In this document: piece after piece, positions 12,201 to 27,200 of the stretch
Layout of the letters: every line of letters begins with the position of its first letter
How positions within the stretch are numbered: position 1 is the stretch's first letter
Origin: Bolinopsis microptera
Lineage: Eukaryota; Ctenophora; Tentaculata; Lobata; Bolinopsidae
Reading direction: 5' to 3'
Length of the DNA stretch: 64,000 nucleotides
NCBI RefSeq assembly: GCF_026151205.1
Contig: NC_087077.1
Span: 14,296,983 to 14,360,982 of the forward strand
Position numbers and translations under genes: made by a program
The notes under the pieces: generated by a model
Databases searched by the model: none
Told to the model about the DNA's origin: nothing
The model's input: the letters and a program-made list of their open reading frames with translations, nothing else

Positions 12201-15200
12201 TGCAGATGCCTTCCCCAGAAATGTCTGGTCTTTTCATGGGAAGGCATTTGCAGTTCTATAAGTAATTATAATCTAAGAGATTTGTGACAACATTAAAAAA
12301 ATTGTTTCCCAATGCAACAGAGCATTTTCATTCTGATACAGTTGGGACCAGTTTATTAAACTCTGCACGTGGTAGAAATGTTGCTAACATAATTTAAAGA
12401 TATCACATACTTAACAAGTTAAGTTTAACGAAGATAATATTAGACAGTTGCAATGGCCATCATTCTAATTCTATAATATATGAGCAGAGCTTCTTCAGAC
12501 ACAGTCCTGATCCTACTTGATACTAAACAGGTACAGGTGATCTTTGTTAACAGCATTAACAATTACCAATTAATGAACAAGTTAATTAATTATAAAACGG
12601 AGGTATTATAATTACTCACCAGTTCATTAGTGTACTTTATATCTGGGCACTCATCTACACAGTACGGTCCGTCCTTGTAGTTTCTACATCTCGAGCATTG
12701 GTTAGACTCCTGCGAGATTTCATCGTTACAATAGCCATCACCATGACAATTATCCAGTTACCAAATCAGCAAATTATCTAATTATCTGATTATCTTACTA
12801 GACACATCTGACTGGTTCATGTCAAGAGTAGACGTTACTTTCTGAGTGTTGATTTAATAAAAGTTCGTTTTTGATAAATAGATTAGGCAATATTGCCCGT
12901 TATCAGCAACAAATACTGAGATATCTAAAATCAGTTCATTCATTGGAAATTGGAATCAAACAAAGTTCATTCATAAAAGTTTACCATCGGGACCAATCTG
13001 ATCAAAACTTTACGGGTAACTCAAATACTTTAAATTCCAGATCAAAAAAGTACGTAGCAATTATAAGCTATCGTAACCATTAGTTGAAGTCAGTTAATTG
13101 ATCGATTAGTTAATCAATTACCACTCAATCAATTAATTATCAGTTAACTGACCGGTCCAGTACAGTTAGAAGTAGGATCGCACTCCGTATGACATTTCTT
13201 GCAGTTATTTCCATCCTCATAAAGCGCAATCCCCTGACCAACCACCTGCGATAACATTGAGTCTTAGAGAAATATTTCTTGGGATATTTGAGAACTTCTG
13301 ATAAATTTTGAAATCTGTTAATTTTATTTTGTTCAGAAATTGCACCCCCGCAAAACGTAACAGTTAACACGTTACAAAAACTCACAGCAGGATCGTTACA
13401 AGTGGTGAGGCACTTCCCTTCGAAGGAAAGTCTGCTACACTGAACACAGTTTTCAGGTCCTACTCCCCAGCATCCCCCAATACAGGTGTCGTGACACAAT
13501 TTCTCGTGTGCTCCTGTAGGTATGCGGGGTCAGTGAAGGCCAGGGGGGAGGAATGTAGGAATGGGGGGGGGGGGGGGGGGGGGGGGGTAATGTAGGAACG
13601 AGGTTATTGGGATTAATTAGGAATGTCAGTGGAGAGAAATGGCGACAGAAACGCTAAGATAAGGCTTGCTTTATGATTTCTGTGATTTCTCGAGTCAATA
13701 AAGTCCTCAATGTACAAATATCTACCAATTTTGAAGCGCAGAATATATATACATAAATAAGTAAGGAGTGAACTAACGACAATATGAGGAGTTGTAAGTG
13801 ATGATAATGTCAAGTTGAGGGTTGAGGTCTGGTTTCTTCATGATCCCAGCCAGAGCTTCCTTCTCGGGCAGGTAACACAACGCACTACCGTCTGTAAAAG
13901 TGTACATAATTGATTGGCTATTTATCTAATTGATTAACTGATTAATAACTTGATCAACTAATTATTAATCCAGTTTGGTGATGACACTAATCATGTTAAT
14001 GTTATAGACAACATTTTTCCTTTTTCAATAGACTGTGCGGCGCGGAGGGTTGAACTTTTGTCTTTTATCTTTTCGAAAGTACAATTTTTTCTAATGTGGA
14101 CCATGACTTGAGGTGACGAAGTAACCTGTTGCACCAAACTCAAAGGGCATTACTATCTTTTGGGCAGATGTTTTAACACAATAACTTGGAAACTGGATGA
14201 GAGAAATTTGTAAATCTGGGAAAACCTTTAAAAATTTTCCCACCTCAGCATATTTTATGGCAAGAAGCATTGTTTGTTTTTACTCACTGGCGTATATGAT
14301 AACCATCCCATTTTCAATGAGCTCCAGGGAATTCAGTCTTAATTCTGTCAGCGCATAGTCTTGGAACTGAAAAATGTGATTGGTAAGTTGATTGTGTTTG
14401 ATGAGGTCTGTACTATTGATCCAAGGCTGTAAAAAAGTGTTAAAATGCTTTGTATAATTAATCGTCCATATTAAACACACAAATATGTGAAAAGTTTACT
14501 ATATTTAGTAAAATGGAACATCTCCCATGTTTGTAAAACTATTTCCCTAATCTTGAACTTTAAAAACCACGCTAACTTAGCAAATCTTAAAGAGAGATCT
14601 CCCCACTATGACATAACACAGACCTAATGTCAAAATTCAATCACGAAAATGTACAATCTAGTATAATATAACATTGAGAATGTTCGATTATTATAAGTAA
14701 TATAAAATGTGCTTCAGGAATGCAAGGTATTTGGAGAACATTGCCAACAATCCGGAGTGGCTGTCGACTGTCGTTTCGTTAATTAACATATCCCGCCTAA
14801 CAGGACCGAGTGTATCGGAACATGACAGGATCGGACGCTCACTCTTTAAACAATCAATAAAATACTGGCCAGTCTTTGTTCATAACTAAACAGTAAACGC
14901 GCGGAGTTCTTCTTTTACGTGCCTTCATATCGAAGACAGCCACAAGGGCTATATTCCATCAAAGTACAGTTATTAAACTCAAATCATCGTAAAATTGAGG
15001 TGCTGTGAAATCTGGAGTAGTCAACAATTATAACAATTATAGTCTCTGCTTAAAATGGAACTGGATTTTATCCTTAGAATCGAATATGGGGATCCTGGGA
15101 CGTATTAGTAGGCTGGAAATCGAACGTATAAAGTGCATGAATTGAGTGGGTGAAGGAGAAATTAAGAAACAATTTCAGGAATGAATATCGCATCGAATGT

Positions 15201-18200
15201 AGAAGTTGTTCATTCCCACATGTAATAGATCTAAACACGTATTTCCCAAAAAGACTTGAACTAGAAATAGTTTGAGGAGAAAGTGCTAGGCTCTTGAGAT
15301 GACCATCTGTAATCAAATCATGTCTTACCAGCTTCTTAGAGATATGAGCTTGCGACATATCAACCTAATAGTTTGTGGTAAATATAAACTAGCCAGATAG
15401 GCGGCTTGCGAACAAACCAGACGGCTTGCTAAAAAAACTAGGCGGCTTGCCAACAAACCAGGCGGCTTGCTAGCCCACCCAGCTACGCAGCTTGCTCAGC
15501 AACTTGAGAATTAAAAGTCCCAGAAAAAAATCACAAGCCCGTTTCGCTCGACACAGGAGTATACTATCAAGTTGATCAGAACAGAGCCGAAAAAGAGCGG
15601 GAAGTTCAAAAGTATTGCGGAGTAGCGTTGAACTCCCGGCTCCTCCCGGCTCTAAAAGACAAAGTAAAGGAACTGACCGCTTGAACTGTGATGGCGGCTT
15701 GAAGGTTGACACGGCACCCCTCTTGTTCATCTTCACATGACTCGTAGGAGTAGGAGGACTTCAGGTGGATCCCCCTGATCCTCTTTAGGTTTCTGAGGGG
15801 AGTTGTGTGAACTCTGGAAGCTTCTAAAATGTTCGTAACTTCTATTTTACGACGTTTGTCAAATCGTCGTAAATATTTGTTTTCAGAATCACAGATAATT
15901 TTCTGTTAATCCTGTATTACAAAAAATATATTTTTCAGCTCAATTTTCTACTCATCTTAACTCTCAAGGAATGTGAAGAATTGCCACGTACCTGAGAAAG
16001 CTGAAGTCAGAGAAGAGGTTGTTGGTGTGAATGCTGAGATACCCAGTTATCTCCTCTACTGTACTCAGCGCTTCCAGAGCGTCACTCGCCATCTCTCCAA
16101 ACTTATCCGTGAACTTTGAGTCTAAAATATAATAATTGTTCTAGAAGATTCGTACAAAGTTTCGAGAAACAAAAAGATTTGCATTTAATGCACGCAAATA
16201 TTTTGATTACTTAATATATCATAGTCCGATTAGAAGAAATATTAATAGAACGTGAGCGTAGTCTGAAATATGATTCCTAAGAACTACAATTACAAATTAA
16301 ACCGAATTTCACACAATATTCCAATATTTCTACAAATTCCAGTGCACATTGCATACCGATATCGATGCTACCCTCGATGATCGTGCAGTTCTGGTATTTG
16401 TTCTTGAAGGCTGCAGAGCACCTCTTCATCTTAGGCTTGTACTCGTTACATCTGCCTATACCCAGCTCGGATACGCTGGTAAACCCGTCACACCCTGTAA
16501 TAATTTACTTGTTATTAAATATCAAGGTGTAACAGTGTTACAAGGTGTAACTGTGTAACAGTGTTACTTGATTAAGTTTTAGTAGTATTACGATATGATG
16601 CGATGTTAATTGTTAAATGGTGTTTCTTTATTTTCTTGTAACGTAGTTACATGTTACAGCTTTATTGTTACGATATTAGACACTATGGTAGAGTGTAGGA
16701 AATTGTAATGTTACATGTAAATTGGAGACATACACGTTAAATTGTGGGCTTGAGAAAGGCTACAGTTAAGATTTTAATTAAGATCTGAAAACTAGGCTAT
16801 GCTAAGGATTTGAGGCTCTAGCTTTAAGGCTATACTAAGGATTTGAAGCTGTAGCTTGAGTAAAGTCAGCTCACTGTGCAAGCGTCATAAAGCCTGCTGC
16901 TTAACAAACGTATCACTAGCTTTAGAATGTGGTTACCATAGTATGCAAAGCCGCATGGTGGTGTTAATTGTTAAGTTTTGTTGTTAATTGTAGTTAGGTT
17001 AGAGTTTGTTGTAAATTGTAAAAAGCCTGCAGTTCATTCGCGTAGAGCTGTTCGGTCTGAGATTACCATATTATTATGTAACACTAAGCTGAAAAAACTA
17101 AGTTTTTACAGACTGTGCTGATCTGAAGCGACGTAAAATTTCACTTTGAATTTTATTGTTGAGGAATTCTTAGAGCAAATAAGCAAGGTATATCGTACTT
17201 TGTAGGGCATGATAGCAATCCAATACGTCTCCTATTACGATAATCACTTTGAGAATGAAGAAACACCTAAACTCAGTCTATCTATACAATGTTTCGGAAG
17301 ATTGTTTTGGGCTAGCTGGAGAATTCCGACAAGTGACCCGGAGTGTCCGACAAAGGAAGATAGCATTCGTAGAGTGTTAAATAAATAGTATTAAACCCTG
17401 CTTGTCCAGATTTTAAGGGGCCACAAAGTCGCGGGTTCGCATTCACATAACAGTGTGAACTATGCTGTCCTGTTATAATTTATTAGAGGAAGAAGCAGAA
17501 AAGTGAAAATTTTAGTGTTTTTCAACCGGTCGCTGCCCGCTGGGCAACTTTTCTGATTTCCTGAGAACCCAAAAAACTCCGAAAAATTGAAGAAACCTAG
17601 CGTGAGACACGAGTAGAAAGACCTACAAGTTGGACCTTTAAAAATTAACAATTTCGCATTCTTGAGCTAAATTATGGTGTGATTTATTATAGATCAGCTT
17701 TATTTAATTCTTTAAAATTTTCAATCCATGATAATACAAACTATGACTGATGTTTACTCACTCGACAAACATACCCCTAGACGTGGATTTAAAGAATGCA
17801 AAACATTTTACAGTAATTCTGTAAATTAAGGGGTACAGTGTACACTTGCCCCTCATGCAGCCCCAACCTAGCTCCAAATATCCTCACAGAACGTTGCAAG
17901 AGTGGAGATCAGAGTGGAGTGGAGTATTTAGCAGGTGGAGAGTTCATTGCACTTGCGTGCTGGGCTGACACAACTCATTAGAGCTTTGTACAGTGACACA
18001 CACACACAAAGATGCTAACTAGCGCTAAAACATAATAGTAATATTATATGTTGGTCAATGGAGAGAGACTTGTCAAAATTGTTTTCTACAAATAAATTGT
18101 CTTCAGTTTTTCATAATTTGTATACACTATGCAAAGGCTGAGTTCGATTAGGGATTTGGGTTATTTATTAGGACTATCTTGTGTTACCAGAACAGGTTAA

Positions 18201-21200
18201 ATTTCAATGATTAAGAAGTTAAGAATTTAGGAGTGGCTCACTGGACTTTAAAATAGTTTTTACAAGGGACATTTTAAAAGTTTTAATAATATTATTTATG
18301 GACTTAAATCAATTTCGTTTAATAATATTTACTTTTGAATAAGAGATGTGTCGACCATAATCCAGTTACCAAGAATATAAAACCAACTCCCAAAAGTCAA
18401 TTTATGTTACCGCCCATTTCTTTTCATTGACGTTTTTGTTAAAATAATAAGATGTCATTTAATCGAGTCAGCAACGATGTAAATCATTACCTCGTTCACC
18501 TTACTGGGATCAAATTTCAAGCTGGTTGAAATCAATAATACCTTAGCAGATTTGTGGCTTATCTTTAAAATATCATGTGAGAAATAATTGGTTAAATTAT
18601 CACATTAGTATTTATACACGTTTAAAATGTGAACTTAAAAATTAAATTCTCTAACGTCGGGAGAAGTGTGGAAGGAAGTAAAGACTTTAAATTTAACGAG
18701 AATCAAGGTAAATTGTAATATTATCTTTCTAAGTTTAAAAATATAGTAAATCCCATTAATTAAATAACGAGTTATTTTAAAATTACGATTTAAACCAAAC
18801 CAATGGAGCCAGCTGCCAGAACCCTAAAACTTAGAATATACTTACCGAAATACACAATTTCGCGGTGGAACACGTAACTTTAAATTAGAATTATAAAGAA
18901 AGTTTTAAACTTAATAAACAATATTATAGGTCATACAGACTAGTAAAATAATACTAACGTTTAGGGCACCCTTCAGAAGGACAGAGGACACACTTGTTGG
19001 TGTGGTGTTCCGTCATCAGGTGGTCTGAGCACTTCTTAACACAGTTCCCTTCCTCCACCAAGAACGGGTCTGAAATAAAGCAGCGTTAAGGAAGGGTTAG
19101 ATAGGACAAAGAATTATAGCGGAGTTGATATAACTCAGCGGAGTTACTAACTCAGTTAAGATACAATTCTATCTTTTACGAGACATATTTATGTTCGACA
19201 TAATTCCGGTGACCTAAATGATTTGGGAACGAAAATATGGGAATTTTTTCCGAAAACCGCCACATTTCGTACCCTAAATTAAATCATGGTAGTTGAGGAT
19301 TTTTGTTAAAGTTTAGTAGTAAGGTAAATGTGAATCATCGTCGCATCGGCATTCATTTTTAGGATTTCTCGGATAATGGCGAGATATTCGTTTAACCACT
19401 AATTTGAGGCAATTTAGGATATTTCGTGGATATTACGCCACTTCACTATTTAGTCTGGATACACTAACGGTATTGAGATAAATTCACCAGACTGACATTT
19501 GACAAGTGATTATTTACTTAGACGGTAAATTGTCGCCATGTTTGTTAAACCAATGGAATTTCTCGATACAAAATTTACTCCTCTAGACATTATTGAGTCG
19601 TGAATGACCACACGAAAACAGTAATAGTTTTGGGTAGTAGTTTTTAGTGATTCTAATTTCTGCAAGTAATAATAAGAGTTTTAGTGATTCTACTAAAGTA
19701 ATAATAGTTCAGCAGTAATACTAATAGCCCTATCTACCAGTTGGTCTGATTTCACGATTTTAAATTCACACGTGGCTATTAGTTGATAGTTACGCGTTAT
19801 GTTAATTACATTAATAATTATGTGAATTACACTGGTCAATCGTGTAATAATTATTAATTGTACATGATTTTTGGAGCGTGGAACGCGTTGGAATATCAGA
19901 ATGTGTTGGATGTATGTACACTCTACACTCACGACTCTACACCAAGGTTCCGCCCTCAAAGAGGTGGTATAGACAGAGGTAACATGTTATAACAGGTCCT
20001 CTAGGAAGCGAACACAGACACTGGACACGTGACATTTAACACCTCCATTACCCACGTGGGTACATTCCTTTGGTTCGCGCGGCATTTCAGGTATTTTCAG
20101 GTATTTCAACCAGCATTTTATCAGGAGTTCAGGAATTTAAACGGTGAGAAATATGTCTCGTTCCATAGTAAAACCGTACCAGGTTGATATAGTTGGTTAT
20201 CTCGAATGTTTGCTTGAGTTTGCGTGCTGTGGTAGAATGTAATGAATGTAGACAAGTCAGTGTCCGAGCACTTGGAATGTGGCCAACTGGGACAGCCGGA
20301 AAACACTCTGCTCCCCAATACGTGACACGGATAGACCCTTCTGATTGGCTGGCGAGCACGGGGCTTGCTTGTGATTGGCGGAGAGCGATTGGAATGAAGT
20401 TGAGGGTGATAATCATGTTAGAGCTGTGAGTGTAGGTGGGTTGGCCAGTGGGAAGCGAGGTGTGGGGAACGACAGCCAATCAGTGGCCAGTACAGAGATA
20501 TGACAGCCAATCAGGGGCCAGTACAGAGATATGGCTCAGACATATTAATCCGGGTGACAGATCTTTACAAACCAATTCACAGTGACCTTCTAATTCTAAA
20601 CAAAAGACTTCACAGCTCTTGAACTTTGAAAGCTCTTTGAAAAGCTCCGGTTACGCAGTACATTTACTCCAATTTAAAACCACCGAACTGGCTGATGGCA
20701 AATAATTAGGCTGACAGATTTCGTGGAGTAAAAGAAATAAGCTGAAAATTAGAACAATAAATTTAGGTCGTGACACCGTTAATTCGTAGGGAACAATGAT
20801 TTAGAATGGATTTAGTGTGTCACACGATCCAGCACATTTTGAATTGAAACTTATCACAATATATGCACAATTCAGAAGGCAGGATTAGGAACTTTTTTCC
20901 CTACGTTTTATCAAAAACCCCTTCACAAGACACATCTTATAATTGAAACTGAAACTGGTGTAGCCATGACAACACGTACATACCACGTGACCAGCACACC
21001 ACGTGACACCAGTTGATCACATGACATACAAGCAGTCAATTAGCGTTAATTGAGAGCGAGCTGGTAAACGGAGGAACAGGGATTTGCTGGTTTTAATAAG
21101 TTTATAACCTACACGGGCTCTGTGAGTGGGTGCCACTAATAATATGTCATTATTGTTGTGAGTAGCTGTGGTAAGAGGAACAGAGAGAGAGGTTGTCAAG

Positions 21201-24200
21201 GTACCGGGATATTATATTGGAGTTTAAAAAGTTACAAAATAGTCGTGACCTATTTTGTAATTTTAAATTCTGGAGTTACACGGAAATATTTGATCGAGTG
21301 GGTCAGTCAAATTCCTCGTACCAGTTATCTCGCATGATACCCTTGAACCTTATTTTAATATCAAAATGGTAGACCGCTGGCCCTATAGGACGTGTACTTG
21401 TCTAATCGTTCAACACAAGAATCACACCAAGTATTATGATTATATCAAATAAAAGCTGTAGACTACTTCAGTGTGTAATGCTTTGTATCCAATAAAACCA
21501 TTATATTGTGCACATTTTATGCCCAATAAAATAACACCTGAGCACTTCGTACACACTAAAATCACACTTGGCAGAGTTCCAACTTTCCAAGACTCCGAGT
21601 CTCAGCGTTCACAGGTTTCCAGTTAACAGCGTGGAACGAGTGCAACAAGATAACAGAACAGTTAGCATGAACAACTCCATAATATTGGATATATACGTAT
21701 AGTTATGGACACGTTCATTTGAGTTTGAGGATATTGGTAAATATAAGTGACCCTATTAAAAGGCACAGTGTAGTTGACTTTGTCACACTATGAAATTACT
21801 TAAACCCTTGATGGTTAGGATAATCGTCTCATCCTCTAGGCTAACTTTGTCACATAACGATATCTTAATCAGGTGATAAGATATCGCTTAAATACGGCCG
21901 GCACGGAAATGGTTACATTGTCACACTATAAACATGTGACGGAGTAAATATGGACCCCTTGCTGCCGTTTTTGACCAAATTTTTGAGTGTCTAGTTGATT
22001 GGATGGGTACATATGACCATTACCTACATATTTGACGACTTTTTTCGTTAGATGGTGCATTCAGGTTTACTCTGTCACACATTAAAGAAAATATGTGATG
22101 AATGTTTAGGGCACCCTGATAAGCAATGCTGAGTAGTGTAAGTTTATTTGATGGCCTGGAAGTGCTGGGAATTGTTATTATATCATATAGTCGTAAGGAA
22201 TTAAAACACAGAAGGCACAACCAAGCTTACTTTGTCACATAATCTTGATAATATCTGAACATGTGTGAAATTGAACAAATAATGATATACCTGCTTAAAC
22301 CCCTTATATTATACGTACTATGGATCAAACAACACTGCTAGTACCATGCACCAGTCACATAAATCATTATCAGGTGGTAATATGTTAACAGTGTCACAAT
22401 TAAACTACCGCTACATGGTCAAAAATAGGGTAATTTCGTCACAACAAATTATTATAACTCTGTTAGCTCCTTGCTGGCAAAATAACTAGTTTATCGAAAT
22501 TTTTATGATGATAAAGTTACATAGTATTCTAATAGAAGTATAGTTCTTCAAAATAGGGGCAAGACATGTTTACTTTGTCACATCAGTTATTATAAGAGTT
22601 AGGTAATCGTCATCATGATCAGATTAAAAGATATTTTTCGTAGTTTGGATCGATTAATACTTTAATATACCTGTAATAAATCCTATGCCAATTTTAACAC
22701 ACTATCTTGATACTGTTGGGGCAGGGAAAGTTAATTTTGTCACATTTTCAATGTCTTTGACAAATTAATCTAAATTTTAAAAATTGAGTTCTTATGTTCT
22801 GGACAATATTCTTCCAATCGTTTCTGAAAGAATGTTGAATTCTAATAGAGTTATAGATCTTCAAAATAGGGGCAAGACATGTTTACTTTGTCACATCAGT
22901 TATTATAAGAGTTAGGTAATCGTCATCACATTAACATATATTTTTTGTAGTTTGGATTGATTTATATAGGTAATAATTAATAAAGCAGCTTATGCTAATT
23001 TTTACACACTATCTTGAAATTGTTGGGGCATGAAAAGTTAATTTTGTCACATTTTTAGTGACTTTGACAAATTTAACCTAAAATTGTTAAACTTAAGCTC
23101 TGATGTTCTGGACAATATTCTAATAGAGGTGTAGAATATAGATCTTCAAAATAGGGGCAAGACATGTTTACTTTGTCACATCAGTTATTATAAGAGTTAT
23201 TATAAGAGACTATTTCATTCTATAATCATTGTTTTTAATCTATTTACGATTTCGTATAATTTTTTGTGACAATGTAAACATCAACTGATCTTAACTTGCA
23301 TCAACTACATTGTCATCATATAAAATTTTCCCGCCTTTCAAACCAAAATCAGATATAAATTATTCGCCCAAAATTTTAAATTTCATATATTGTGACAGAA
23401 TTAACCTCATTTCCCAATAACCAAGTGCCTGTATTAGCTAACTATTCAAAACAACATATTTTAGGGCTATGCTTGGTAAAGCAACCCTAAAATAATGAGT
23501 TGAAAGGGTTTTTAGGACACCTCCCAGTAGAATAGAGGTATGGTATCATGAGTGTGACAAAGTTACCCAAATATTGCCTTGTAACCGTTCGATCCGTGCC
23601 CATTAACCAATGTTGTATCATAATTGTTAGATAGACCTAATTTACTATATTTCAGACCAAGGAATGATAATTAGACAACTGCAGTTAACTAAGTCACACA
23701 AAATGTGACATTTGAAACATTATAGTGCCTAACAACAATAGATTTTCTTTCTGAGCGGTGCATATGGGACTATGGGTTACGTGGCTAACGTTCAGAACTT
23801 CTGAACGTGCTAGGTTAATAGATGTCAAAATTAAGCCACTATCGTCAAAAACGCTATTATTTTTGTTTACCAATATCCTCAAACTCAAATGAACGTGTCC
23901 TTATACACATATCATTCACATAATATCATAACATATTACATTCACTGTTACTATACAGGGAACTAGCTGCTCGACTAACTATGATAACCATCTATTATAG
24001 ATCTAACACTATTCTGTAAACTTATTCTAAAGTTACCAGATTGTCCCTAACTCACAGGTCTCTCTAAAGTACCTTGCATTCCTCGTGGAGCCTCAGAGAA
24101 AGTTCTTAATCGCTTGAAACAGCGATTTAAATCGCAATACTAATGAACTGCTTGAGAGAAGACAGAAATTCTGTCACGGAATCACTACCCAAACGGAACA

Positions 24201-27200
24201 AGTTTGTCGACTGTAGCATATCACCCTACAGCTCGATTTAGTGAAACATAATAACTGACAGCTTTGCACATCATTTTCTTTAATACTGGTGAAAAATATA
24301 ATTTTCACATGAGAATAGAAGACAACAAAGCGCTTTGTGTACTGGGACGAAACATTATCGTGCTATGAAGTGAAACACAAGGAAATATTTTCACTTACTG
24401 GGGCATTCTTCTAGACATTCGTTGCCGAGTCCGTAGAGGACATCAGGGTTATCCACCATTTTGAACTGGCCTCTGTCGTAAATCTTGGGTGGTGGACAGT
24501 TCGTGACACATTGTCCTGCAGCGTCGAAGTTCTTGCAACCCTGAAATAAAGTTAGGTAAAAATCTTGGAAACCTCCAGAACTTGTACCGTCGGATTTATA
24601 ACTATAAAGTGTGTAAACCCTGTATTTTTGGACCAATGATGCATGTCTATCGTCTACTTTAAGAATTAAGACAGATCCATGTGTTTCTTGTTTGTTATCC
24701 GTACAAAAACTGGTGGTTAAAATCACGATATTCAGCTGGTTACCGTCAGATGATATAAAGTTTTAAAGTTCGCAATATCTTAAGTTTCTCGTTCTCAATG
24801 TGTCAGTTTTTAACAAAACTAGGCTAGTGGGACGTCACTGATGATCCTATTAATTTGTTAATCTGTGACAGAATATTTGTGTAATGGTGCGATATCATCA
24901 ACATTGGTCACTAATAACAAACTGTGACGATCTGTACCACGCTTGACAGTGTTTAACTCGTAAACACAAAGGATCTCAAAATTTCAGTCGAAATGAGTAG
25001 TAGAGCATGCAGAGGAATTTAAAAAATCTGTTGTGTTGTCTGTTGGCATGTACACTCCACCATCATCCTGCACCAAGCTATCTCTCCAAGTACATCGTCA
25101 ACTATTTGGACCACTGCCAAGAACAAAATACTTGAGTGTCGGCCCCACGGGGCTCCCTGCTTGTATTAATTTTATCAAGAGCCCAATCATTGTAAGATCG
25201 CGGACACTGACCTAAGTTACTCCCACTCCAAAACAGAATCCTCCCTCACAAGGTCTAATTCTTAAAGCGAGAGAGAACTTGTTCCAGCAGCTTTTATTCG
25301 AGGATTACAGCTAAGAATGTTGCATGTGAACGTATGACTGGATCTGGCTTGAGGACTTGCATTCTTGTGGCACACGCAGCTCTACACACACAAGCACGGG
25401 GGCAAGTCACGTGGACGGTAACGTGGCGCGCAGAAAGTCACGTGACCAAAACCCCGTCAGGTGGCAGATAAAGTTTATCTTCAGAGCTGCAAGAGAGACC
25501 GGGAGAGAGAGAGGTCTGGAAATGTTGGCGAGCGCTGTGAGCGTTATACTTCAGCTCTACTTCAGTGGACGGTACCTGCCTTTCACGTCATCACTTGCCC
25601 AGCTCGCTTGTTTTCATATGGACGCGAATGTTATTGCTGTATGCTAAATAGCTAAATCCTGAGCGAGAAAGAGCTGGACTTTTTCCATAAAGTGTGTGGA
25701 GTCAGGGTGACGGCAGAACCAGTCGTGCTCTCAAACCATGTCCTACAAACGTCGCCCTAGCTAAAGATCAGTGAAGCGGGGGAGAGCCAGTCTGCGCTTG
25801 TGCAGTGAAACATTACGATTCGGCGGTTTGGTGAATGTCTGCGTCGTTAGATCACGACCAAAAACAGCAGAACAAATTTAGAGTGAGGGTTACTTCATCT
25901 CTACTGTGTTTGTTGTTTTAATAGTTTCTTAACAAGGAGGATATTCCGAGATATGACTCAAACACCCACATAATATGAACTTGTGTCTTAACTCAATAGA
26001 TGAATAACTGAATAACTTTAAACCAATGCAACTCCATTAATTTGAAACATCATCCTGGCATAACTGCATTATAATATAACTACAAAATGCCACCAGAAAC
26101 TAACTTAGTGACCAGTTGATTGAGTTACCAATCTTTAGTTAATCGCATTTGTGACTATTGTTCGAATTACAAATATGATCACGTCGGATTGTTTAGATGG
26201 TTTCGATAAATTCTGGAGAAAAATGATCTGTTAATTGATAACTTCACAAAAACTTCGTAACATTATTGATTATTTATCAACACATACGTACATGTCTTAT
26301 ATCATCCTTGCACAAATAATCGCACAAAGAATCCGTGGTGATAAAACCAGACTAATCATGAATCCAGAATGACTTTTGGTGCCATATGCGGTGCATTAAA
26401 AGCATTAAAAGCTCGTAACTATCCCGATTCCCGCCCTTGACGATTAATATTAGTTTAAAGATAAGTATTGGATTTACCCCTAACTACATGTTATGCTGTA
26501 GATATAATAACAGTCTTAAATCATAGCTAGGAGCCCCGGAGGCCGGAGCAGACAGCAATCTCAAGTCTCTCGTCTTTGTAACATATCTTATCAGCCAGTA
26601 ACCATAACAACTACAATAATACCTCACTATGCAGTATACAGCTGCAGACGTTGTGTTATCTCTACTGTGTGAGCATACTCATTTACTGCTCTTATCATGG
26701 AATGTGGCAATTACACGCTCTACAGATTCCCAGCGAGCTCTCGTCTCCCGATCTCACATACCTGAGATTGCAGATCTCTTTGTGCACGTGCACGTGCGCA
26801 AACCACGTGTAATCTGGTCACATGATGTGAGGGAGTGTTGTAATTGGTTGAGGCTTGTCAGTATTTTCTGCAACGCTTTCAGAGCCCTACCGTGGGGTTT
26901 TCTAAACAGGCACATCGATTACACGGCAAAACGCAGCTGAAAACTCTCTAAAATAAACCTCAGGAATGCCAACTATTTCAGTTTACCAGCTGCTAAGCCG
27001 CTTAAACAGTTAAGTATCGTTACTATTGTTCAGATTCATAATCGGCACGTTTTCCAGGGTTGGGTTTGGACAGATAACACAAAATTTGACAAAGCCCAAT
27101 CAAGGTTGAAGTTTACCGCCAGCTGCATTACACACGACATGTCACAAGCCCGAAATCCAGCCTTGTAAATTCCATGAACTTATCAAGCAACAATTTACAC

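Larger units (their letters stand above)
13892..15677. other. EGFR-like introns 9 and 10
   Basis: Introns around exon 10 (13892-14287 and 14367-15677). The only structure noted is a fourfold GGCGGCTTGC-type repeat at 15395-15475. Confidence 0.5.
19070..24398. other. EGFR-like intron 5 (5.3 kb)
   Basis: No nested gene recognised. Holds a CCAAT-box cluster (20340-20535) and a repeat region rich in TTTGTCACA (about 21770-23700). Confidence 0.55.
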
